From G965218495 sp965262785 (lineage in GTDB: Bacteria > Bacteroidota > Rhodothermia > Rhodothermales > Bin80): DNA of 64,000 bases. The stretch covers positions 2,046,001 through 2,110,000 of the forward strand of contig OZ253559.1 of NCBI GenBank assembly GCA_965262785.1, given 5' to 3'. Within the stretch, counting starts at the first letter, position 1. Each line of letters starts with the position of its first letter. The translations under genes and the position numbers were made by a program. This document shows positions 16,326 to 23,698 of the stretch, piece after piece. The notes beneath the pieces were generated by a model. It was not told the DNA's origin. It was given only the letters and a program-made list of their open reading frames with translations, and made no database searches.

Positions 16326-18407
16326 TCAGCGCATCAGCCTGATTGTACGCATCACGATAAGCCAGTCCACGATTGCGGACTGGCGTCTCACATAGGACCA
16401 ATACACCTGCTCGGCGTCGTCAAGCTTCCCGGTGTAGCGCGGTCCCAAGGAGTCGGTTACAGCAAAGATGCCAGGGCGTAGCGCCCATTCCTTGGGCGGG
16501 ACAAACCCTTCATCCTTGCGGTATCCTACCAGTGTGCAACGCCCTGCCAGAACCTCGGGCCATCGACGCGTCCGGTCTCCGAGGGCTCGCCAGAACGCTT
16601 TGGCTCTCATGAGGCGCGACGCCATCATCACCATCGGATGAAACAGTGCCGCCAGAAGTGCCATCGCGCCATCGAATACACGATGGGCGGCCTTACTGCG
16701 CATATATCCGAGTGCCTCCTGCGCTTCCAGTAGGGCGGCGCCCTGCAAGAGGTCTACCGACGCTTTGCCTATTACGTGGGCATGGTTCTGTGCCAGAATT
16801 CTGGCCTCTACCGGCAGCCCGTTGAGTCGCCGCGTCAAGGTGAAGATCGTCTTGTTTGATAAGTTGGCAGATGCAAGGATGACGACCTGTACCTCGTGAG
16901 CCTGCACCAATTCACGAAGAGCTTGCAATGGGCCCAGGCATGGTATTTCAGTTTCCGCATCGCCTTGCGGCCCAGCGGGAACGTAGCCCACGATGGAAAA
17001 AGGCGGCGATTCCAGGGCATGCTGGGCCTGTTGCAGGCGCTCGGCCTCACTGGCATCGCCTACAAGCAGGGTACGACGGGATGCCACCTCGCGCGGCAGA
17101 CGTGCAAATCTGTGGACTGCCAGCACCAGGATGCTTGCCGGCAGGCTAGCCAAAACTACCGCTCGCGAAAAAGCGATGGATTTCACAAAGAACGACGTAG
17201 CGGACAGAAGGAGTACTGCCAGCGACACACCAGCTACCACGGTTCCCAGTCGACGCCCTTTGCTCTGATAGCCCCCCAGGATACCGATTGTGCTGACGGC
17301 AATAAGAGCAAACGATGGTGCGATTAGCCAGTAAAAGACCCCGGGAAACACAACGCCCATCTGCATCGACCGAAAAAGACCCAGGATAGCCATGACGCCG
17401 AAGACAAGTACGGCGTCGCGCAGAGCGCGGTGCTTACAGGCTTGGATGAGAGCCGAAAGGCAACCCCGGCCAACGACCGCCGCGCGCAAGAGCCACAGAA
17501 AAACGGGCGGGTACCGGCGGCTCAAGTGCTTTTCCGCAAACCGGATCATAGCACCGTAGAATAGGCGCACGTAGCGAAGCTGATTCTTCTTGGTGCTTGC
17601 ACCTTTGTAGTGTATGATGGAGGTATCCGGCGTGTAGAAAATCTTCCAACCGGCCCGCTGGAGCCGGTAGCACCAGTCGAGATCCTCGCCGTACATAAAG
17701 AATCCCTCATCAAAGACGCCCGCGCCATCGTGACCGGTAATGCCACCCGCACGGGCCTCAGCTGCGCCGCGTTGTCCAGCTTCGTCCAACCCGCTGTACG
17801 AGGCCTTGGAGTACGAGACTGCCGCCCGGCGGACCATCATGCAACTGCCGCTTAGCGCGTCGACCTCGGTTACCTGATCCCTAGGAAGGTAGCCGAGATT
17901 ATAGCGCCCAAAGACACGACTTCTTGGAAAGAGACGGCTAAGTCCCGTCATCCGTGAAAGAGCTACCGTTGCCGTAGGAAAAGCGCGGCGGCTCTCCGGG
18001 GCAAAGGATCCGTCAGGGTTCAGGATCTGACAACCGACCGCGCCTGCCGCCGGATGGGTATCCAAAAAAGAAACGAGCGTACCAATGGTGTCCTCTGCTA
18101 AAATGGTGTCGGGGTTCAGGATCAACAAGCACCGACCCCGGGCACGAGCGATGGCCTGATTGTTTGCTGTAGCAAACCCTACGTTGTCCTTGTTCGCGAT
18201 AAGGTGCACGCTTGGAAATTCCCGACTCACCATCTCGCACGAACCATCAACGCTGTAGTTGTCTACGACAAAGATCTCTGCGGACAGAGCTCCCACACTG
18301 CGCTGAACGCTTCGGAGGGCTTGCTCCAGAAACGCGCACACATTAAAGTTGACGATAATGACAGACACGTCCACAGTAGCGGGACGCGTTGGAGAAAGGG
18401 GGCTCAT
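16326..18407 (-). CDS. family 2 glycosyltransferase fused to a degenerate sugar-phosphate transferase domain
   Basis: 693 residues from ATG 18407; the frame begins at 18488, but that start would overlap the divergent gene. Residues 1-270 are a GT2 rhamnosyltransferase-like domain: VSVIIVNFNV, IFVVDNYSVDGS, KDNVGFATANNQAI, LLILNPDTIL, and GEDLDWCYRLQRAG. Next come four hydrophobic helices, a nucleotide-fold stretch (TLLVGDASEAERL) and another membrane helix. The C terminus (GRCTLVGYR...RPGIFAVTD...YVRRQSAIVDWLIVMRTI) resembles the end of WcaJ/PglC-type transferases, but the catalytic Asp-Glu motif is missing. Role inferred: envelope polysaccharide assembly, with the C-terminal half probably non-catalytic or altered. 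Confidence 0.85.
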   Translation of the reverse strand: MSPLSPTRPATVDVSVIIVNFNVCAFLEQALRSVQRSVGALSAEIFVVDNYSVDGSCEMVSREFPSVHLIANKDNVGFATANNQAIARARGRCLLILNPDTILAEDTIGTLVSFLDTHPAAGAVGCQILNPDGSFAPESRRAFPTATVALSRMTGLSRLFPRSRVFGRYNLGYLPRDQVTEVDALSGSCMMVRRAAVSYSKASYSGLDEAGQRGAAEARAGGITGHDGAGVFDEGFFMYGEDLDWCYRLQRAGWKIFYTPDTSIIHYKGASTKKNQLRYVRLFYGAMIRFAEKHLSRRYPPVFLWLLRAAVVGRGCLSALIQACKHRALRDAVLVFGVMAILGLFRSMQMGVVFPGVFYWLIAPSFALIAVSTIGILGGYQSKGRRLGTVVAGVSLAVLLLSATSFFVKSIAFSRAVVLASLPASILVLAVHRFARLPREVASRRTLLVGDASEAERLQQAQHALESPPFSIVGYVPAGPQGDAETEIPCLGPLQALRELVQAHEVQVVILASANLSNKTIFTLTRRLNGLPVEARILAQNHAHVIGKASVDLLQGAALLEAQEALGYMRSKAAHRVFDGAMALLAALFHPMVMMASRLMRAKAFWRALGDRTRRWPEVLAGRCTLVGYRKDEGFVPPKEWALRPGIFAVTDSLGPRYTGKLDDAEQVYWSYVRRQSAIVDWLIVMRTIRLMR

Positions 18408-18447
18408 GTGCCGTAAAATACCAATCAACTTCCTATAGCAAGATACC

Positions 18448-19542
18448 ATGATAGATGGCAACCGCGGCGGGATGCTGGTCAGCCGCAAGAAACGGATGTA
18501 CCCGGTCCAACCGAGTCTGGACGCCTACCTGCGACGCTACGGGCGAATCAAAGAGCAAGGCATCCGTTATAGTGATCTCGCCCACCATGAGGATGCGGTG
18601 CCGCTTTACGATCAGGACGATAACGATACGCTATGGGCAAGCGTATTCTTTCCTTCCAACGAGCAACGCGAAATCCATCAAGATTTGCTGCTAACCTATG
18701 CGCTCCTACGGTCCGACGGGGACGTCACGGCCGTAAAGGATCTGTTTGTCGATCGGATAGACCTCTGCTTGTATGGGAACACTCTGCCGTACCGTGTTCG
18801 GATCGTAAACGCGCTAAATGAGAATTTTGACTATTTCTACGTAAAGAAAGCAGATGCGAACCGCATCTACGGCTTGGAGCTCGAGCATCTGCTCTCGCCC
18901 AGGCGTATCACATGGTTCTTGCGCGGAAACACCATTATTGAAGACCACATAATTGGCATTCCGGCTGATGGATTCCTGCGTGACCTGATGCCCACGAATC
19001 GATTTGACTGCGTGCGGCTTGCGAAGCAGTTTGTCAAGTTCGACGTGCGTTGCACGGTGCGGTTGTTGGGCGACATGCATGCCGGCAACTTCGTCATTGA
19101 TGTCCGTCACGATTTTGAGCAGCTGCACTACATTTTTCGTCCCATCGACTTTGACCAGCAGAGCCATCATCGAAAGCTGCAAGTCTATCGTCCGCAACGG
19201 TATCCCAACAACGCACCATTTGCCGAAGGCGTGGGTAAATACCTGGCGCCGGCAAATATGGTACAATACCAAAAGGAAGAGCGGTCCCTGATCTACCACC
19301 GGGTGCGGGTATCGGATCGACGCGTTGATGCGCTGCTGAATGTCATGAGCAGTGACCATATCGCGGATCCTGAGCACACGCGGCTTCTGGGTTCCGAGCT
19401 AGCCATACGCTATAATGATGCGGGTTTTGAGGCGTGCACCACGATGGGTGCCCTGGTAAGGCATTCTATTCAGCGGCTTTCAACCACCGACACCGCACGT
19501 GGCGTCCTGCTGCAAAGCAGCGCATTGGACTGGGCACAATAA
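18448..19542 (+). CDS. kinase-like fold protein of unknown family
   Basis: 364 residues, divergent from the glycosyltransferase with 40 bp between starts. I do not recognise a named family. The middle shows a kinase-like order: lysines 133-134 in YFYVKK, a glutamate-containing helix LELEHLL, then LGDMHAGNFVID (208-217), like the GDxHxGN catalytic loop of aminoglycoside phosphotransferase and HipA-type kinases, and RPIDFDQ (231-237), like the metal-binding ID(F/W). The C-terminal 100 residues are predicted helical. A small-molecule or sugar kinase, or a pseudokinase, is the best guess; the neighbour suggests a link to envelope glycans. The start at 18448 is the first ATG. Confidence 0.75.
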   Translation: MIDGNRGGMLVSRKKRMYPVQPSLDAYLRRYGRIKEQGIRYSDLAHHEDAVPLYDQDDNDTLWASVFFPSNEQREIHQDLLLTYALLRSDGDVTAVKDLFVDRIDLCLYGNTLPYRVRIVNALNENFDYFYVKKADANRIYGLELEHLLSPRRITWFLRGNTIIEDHIIGIPADGFLRDLMPTNRFDCVRLAKQFVKFDVRCTVRLLGDMHAGNFVIDVRHDFEQLHYIFRPIDFDQQSHHRKLQVYRPQRYPNNAPFAEGVGKYLAPANMVQYQKEERSLIYHRVRVSDRRVDALLNVMSSDHIADPEHTRLLGSELAIRYNDAGFEACTTMGALVRHSIQRLSTTDTARGVLLQSSALDWAQ

Positions 19543-19917
19543 GCATGTCTACGGATGCCGCAGTTGCAGCAGAGGCAAGCGAGACGGTGGTCGAAGACCT
19601 CATGCTGCGCCCGAGCAACGATTTGTTCGATCAGTGACTTGTTGAGCCGAAATCTGCTCCGCCATGGACGAATTTTGGCCTGGCGTTACAGGTCAATGGC
19701 GCTATTACGCAGGCGGCGGCCCAAGTGCTCATGTATGCCAGCGGCTTCAAGCGTGGTTTCTCGCTAGTCAACTGGCCGATCATAGCATCTGTGACTGCGA
19801 TTGATTCGGAAGGCCAAGACACGAACGTTGTGTTTGTGCAAGAACTCATAGATTGGGCCGAGAAGCCTTGCAGAACTTTGGAGTGGTTGATACGGGCATT
19901 GGCGTCGCCATGGCGTT
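19543..19917 (+). other. spacer before LRR gene with possible broken small gene
   Basis: A 30-codon frame from ATG 19545 to TGA 19637 (STDAAVAAEASETVVEDLML...) is followed in the same phase by another 80 codons without stop (VEPKSAPPWTNFGLALQVNGA...). Together they look protein-like, but I cannot match them to a family. It could be a gene broken by one stop, or chance. The LRR gene starts at 19918 in a different phase. Confidence 0.3.
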
Positions 19918-22038
19918 ATGATGAAGACCCTTGGAATCCTGATAGCGCTGGGCGCGTCCGTACTGCAGGCGCAGGGCCAAGATCTGGACATTATTCGGAG
20001 TCAGCGGCACGCGGAGCGTTTGGTGCTGAGCAAGGCCATGCCACATGCAGCCCACGTGCAAGCCAGCCAGGCGGATTCGCTGGTGCTCGTAAACCTCTAC
20101 AACCTGACGCAAGGCGCATCTTGGGTCCAGCGCACGGGGTGGCTCTCCGACCCTGTCAGCGGCTGGCACGGTGTAGCGCTGAGTCCGACAGGGCGAGTGG
20201 TGGGGCTTGACCTCCAAGCAAACGGCTTATCAGGCACACTTCCCGACTCGCTGGGGTCACTTGACTCGCTGCGGACCCTGTATCTGGCCGACAACTTTAT
20301 CACGGGGGGGATGCCAGCTTCGATAGGTGAGCTCACAAACCTAAGGACGCTCAGCCTATGGAGCAACGCGTTGAGCGGATCCATCCCGGCATCATTGGAG
20401 CAACTCGTGCACCTAAGAGACCTGTTGCTATTTGACAACAACTTTAGTGGCCCTATCCCGGAGTCGGTCGGCGGACTCATAGCGCTCGACCGGTTATGGC
20501 TTGACTTCAACACGCTGGAGGGTCCCATTCCTGCATCACTGGCGAATCTGACGCAACTCACGGAGTTCTTCCTGGACGCCAACAAGCTTTCCGGCCAGCT
20601 GCCTGGCGTGCTGTCGGGCCTGCGCAGCGTCATTTCGCTTTACGCAGGTCACAACAGGCTGGATGGCCCGATACCACCGGACCTCGGCTCACTGCCGGCA
20701 CTCCAGAACCTCTCACTGGCCGGCAACAGCCATTCCGGCCCCGTGCCAACAGAGCTGGCGCAGGTCCCGAATCTGGTAAAGCTGCTCTTGAGTGGCAACC
20801 AGCTAACCGGCGGAATTCCTCCGCAGCTGGCCACGCGCCAGAAGTTGACTACGGTGGAACTTGCCCGCAACAACCTTTCCGGTCCCATCCCGCAGGAGGT
20901 TGGCGCCATCCGGGAGCTGCGAATCCTGGACCTGTCCCACAATCAGCTGACTGGCGCGCTGCCGGGCTCCTTGGGCTGGGCTACAGCGCTGCATACGCTC
21001 AACGTGGCGGGCAATCAGCTGAGCGGCACGCTGCCGTCGTCGCTGTCCAGCCTCACGCGCATGCAAGCGCTCGATCTTTCCGGCAACCGGCTCGAGGGCG
21101 GCATTGAGCCAATCTACAGCATGACACGCCTGCGAGTAGTGCGGCTTGGCCAAAACAACTTCTCAGGGGCACTTGGCGCAGGCTTTGGATTTATGCAACT
21201 GCTTGAGGAGGCCAACTTGGCCGATAACGCCTTCAGTGGCACGCTGGACCAAATGTTCAAGCGGCCCACACCACTCAAGGTTCTGCATATTGGTGGCAAC
21301 AATCTGGAAGGCGACGTGCCGCCAGAAGTCACACAATCCTCGCAGCTGACGGACCTGCGCCTGCCGCATAATCGCCTGGAGGGCCTGCCGCCACTGGCAG
21401 CTTTGCCGCTCTTGGACACGCTGGATGTCTCGTACAACCGTTTTACGTTTGAAGACCTGGAGTACAATGCCAGCGCGGCGCCTGGGGGCTTCATCTATGC
21501 CCCTCAGGACTCTGCTGACACCGCCCTCGCGCATGAGGGGGCAGACTATATCTTTACCGTCAGCGTTGGTGGCACGCAGAGTGCCTACCAGTGGCACCGG
21601 GACGGCATGGCAATAGCTGGAGCAACCAGCGACACACTGCGCATTTTGGCCTCGGATCCCGAAGCCGGCTATCACTGCGTGATCACGAACACCTTGCTGC
21701 CGGCACTGACGCTTACCAGCCGCGTCCGGAGCTCCACAGACATCCCAAATGCGCAGGTGCCCGCTACAGCGCCATGGGTGTTTGCACTGCAGCCCAACTA
21801 TCCCAACCCGTTTCGCTCGCGCACAATGATTACGCTGGAGGTGGCCCGCGAAGTGCATGCCACGGTGACGATTTACGACTTGCTGGGCCGTTCGGTGATG
21901 CGGTTGCTTGACCGACGGCTTCTGCCGGGGCGTCATGACGTGCCGGTAGATGCGACTTTGCTTGTGCCGGGCACGTATATGTACCGAGTCACCGCAGGTG
22001 AATTTCGCGCTGCACATTCGATGGTACGGATCCGATGA
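19918..22038 (+). CDS. secreted leucine-rich-repeat protein with Ig-like and type IX secretion sorting domain
   Basis: 706 residues. A signal peptide (MKTLGILIALGASVLQAQG) is followed by a cap with a Trp-rich segment (GASWVQRTGWLSD..SGWHG) as in plant-type LRR proteins. From about residue 95 to 520 there is a run of about 18 repeats of 23-24 residues with the LxLxxNxLSGxIPxxL consensus. Next is an Ig-like segment (YQWHRDGMAIAGATS...YHCVITN). The last 85 residues are a Por-type sorting domain: LQPNYPNPFRSRTMI, VTIYDLLGRSV, PGTYMYRV. It is therefore predicted to be exported by the Sec and type IX systems and anchored or released at the surface. It overlaps the next gene by 4 bp (ATGA). Confidence 0.93.
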   Translation: MMKTLGILIALGASVLQAQGQDLDIIRSQRHAERLVLSKAMPHAAHVQASQADSLVLVNLYNLTQGASWVQRTGWLSDPVSGWHGVALSPTGRVVGLDLQANGLSGTLPDSLGSLDSLRTLYLADNFITGGMPASIGELTNLRTLSLWSNALSGSIPASLEQLVHLRDLLLFDNNFSGPIPESVGGLIALDRLWLDFNTLEGPIPASLANLTQLTEFFLDANKLSGQLPGVLSGLRSVISLYAGHNRLDGPIPPDLGSLPALQNLSLAGNSHSGPVPTELAQVPNLVKLLLSGNQLTGGIPPQLATRQKLTTVELARNNLSGPIPQEVGAIRELRILDLSHNQLTGALPGSLGWATALHTLNVAGNQLSGTLPSSLSSLTRMQALDLSGNRLEGGIEPIYSMTRLRVVRLGQNNFSGALGAGFGFMQLLEEANLADNAFSGTLDQMFKRPTPLKVLHIGGNNLEGDVPPEVTQSSQLTDLRLPHNRLEGLPPLAALPLLDTLDVSYNRFTFEDLEYNASAAPGGFIYAPQDSADTALAHEGADYIFTVSVGGTQSAYQWHRDGMAIAGATSDTLRILASDPEAGYHCVITNTLLPALTLTSRVRSSTDIPNAQVPATAPWVFALQPNYPNPFRSRTMITLEVAREVHATVTIYDLLGRSVMRLLDRRLLPGRHDVPVDATLLVPGTYMYRVTAGEFRAAHSMVRIR

Positions 22039-23657
22039 TTCGGCGCGATTTCTTGAAGAGTGCCGCCCTTGGTGCGTTGTCGCTATCTGGCCTGCACAGC
22101 CGCGAGTTTTCGGCCGATGTCGCAGTTATAGGCGGCGGCCTAGGGGGATGTGCTGCCGCGCTGGCAGCTCTTGAACAAGGCTGCTCGGTGGTGATGACTG
22201 AGCCCACGGATTGGATCGGCGGGCAAGTAACGCAGCAGGGAGTGCCCCCTGATGAGCACCGATGGATCGAATCCTTCGGTGCCACTCGGAGCTACCGAGC
22301 GTTTCGGAGCATGTGGCGCACGCATTACCGAATGAGGTACCCATTGGCGCCTGCGGGTCCGGACGCGGCCAATCTGAACCCAGGCTCGTGCCTCGTGTCA
22401 CGCCTTTGCGCAGAGCCCAGCGTGGCGCTGCACGTGCTTAGGTCATTGCTAGAATTGTACCGGGAGCGGGGGCAGCTTCGCATATTCCTTTTCGCCGAAC
22501 CTATTGGCGCGGAAGTGGCCGGCGACCGCATCCTGGCTGTACGGGTGCGGACACAGGCCGGAGAAGTAGATGTGCATGCTCCAATGTTTGTGGAAGCTAC
22601 TGAAGATGGGGCGCTACTGCCGCTGGCAGGCGTCGAGCATGTGTCGGGAGCGGAGCCCGATACAGGCGAACTCCACGCGTCAAACAACGCTTCTCCAGAA
22701 AACATGCAGTCTGCTACGTGGTGCTTTGCCATAGAATATCGCGAGGGCGAAGTCCATACAATAGAACGACCTGTGGACTATGACTATTGGGCTCAGTACG
22801 TGCCGCGCCTTTCACCTTCTTGGCCTGGCAAGCTGTTTAGCTTGACGTATACACACCCCATCACGCTCGAGCCGCGTGAGGCTAGTTTTGACCCCAGACC
22901 AGGCGCAAAGACCAGGCACTTCAACCTGTGGACGTATCGCCGGCTGATTCACCCGAACAACTTTGTGCCGGGGAAATACGCTGGTGGCATTTCCCTGGTA
23001 AACTGGCCGCAGAACGACTATATGGACGGCAACCTAAGTGGTAGTGCGCAGCACCAGGCAGGGGCGCGGCAGCTCAGTCTTTCGCTGCTTTACTGGCTGC
23101 AGACTTCGGTTCCTCGTGAAGACGGCAGGGTCGGTTGGCCCGGACTGCGGCCCTGCGGCGAGGTGCTGGGCACAAGTGATGGCTTGGCCAAGGCGCCGTA
23201 CCTGCGCGAGTCGCGTCGCATCAAGGCGCGATATACCGTGCTTGAGGACCATGTTGGCAAGGAATCCCGGGGAGCGCCGAAGGCCGCACACTTTGAAGAT
23301 TCGGTAGGTATTGGCTACTACCGCATTGATCTTCATCCGTCGACGGGAGGCGACAACTACATTGATGTTGACTCGCTACCATTTGAGATCCCACTGGGTG
23401 CAATGATTCCCCAGCGGGTGCAGAACCTGCTGCCCGCGTGCAAGAACATAGGAACCACCCACATCACCAATGGGTGCTACCGCCTGCATCCGGTGGAATG
23501 GAACATCGGGGAATGCGCAGGCACCTTAGCTGCCTTCTGCAAGCGCTTTAGTACGAGCCCGCATGCCGTGTATGACACGCCGGCCCTCCTACCGCGCTTC
23601 CAGCGGTCACTCGAGGCGCGTGGCGTGGAGTTGCGGTGGCCGTCGGACCTGAATTGA
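22035..23657 (+). CDS. exported FAD-dependent oxidoreductase (FAD_oxidored family)
   Basis: 540 residues. It begins with a twin-arginine-like signal (IRRDFLKSAALGALSLSGL), followed at once by a dinucleotide-binding strand ADVAVIGGGLGGCAAALAA and the sequence TDWIGGQVTQQGVP typical of the FAD_oxidored (PF12831-type) group common in Planctomycetes and Verrucomicrobia. The C-terminal region has CKNIGTTHITNGCYRLHPVEWNIGE, also typical of the group. The fold and FAD are secure; the substrate, possibly a sugar or amine, is not known. The twin-arginine signal implies folding with FAD before export. The start overlaps the LRR gene stop (ATGA), strongly suggesting coupled expression. Confidence 0.88.
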   Translation: MIRRDFLKSAALGALSLSGLHSREFSADVAVIGGGLGGCAAALAALEQGCSVVMTEPTDWIGGQVTQQGVPPDEHRWIESFGATRSYRAFRSMWRTHYRMRYPLAPAGPDAANLNPGSCLVSRLCAEPSVALHVLRSLLELYRERGQLRIFLFAEPIGAEVAGDRILAVRVRTQAGEVDVHAPMFVEATEDGALLPLAGVEHVSGAEPDTGELHASNNASPENMQSATWCFAIEYREGEVHTIERPVDYDYWAQYVPRLSPSWPGKLFSLTYTHPITLEPREASFDPRPGAKTRHFNLWTYRRLIHPNNFVPGKYAGGISLVNWPQNDYMDGNLSGSAQHQAGARQLSLSLLYWLQTSVPREDGRVGWPGLRPCGEVLGTSDGLAKAPYLRESRRIKARYTVLEDHVGKESRGAPKAAHFEDSVGIGYYRIDLHPSTGGDNYIDVDSLPFEIPLGAMIPQRVQNLLPACKNIGTTHITNGCYRLHPVEWNIGECAGTLAAFCKRFSTSPHAVYDTPALLPRFQRSLEARGVELRWPSDLN

Positions 23658-23698
23658 TCGATCGGCGTTCGCACGTTGCGGTAACTGTTGAATCTCTT

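Noticed and set aside
21163..22017. 284-residue minus-strand frame over the LRR gene
   Set aside because: Antisense to repeats and the T9SS domain; composition unlike real proteins here.
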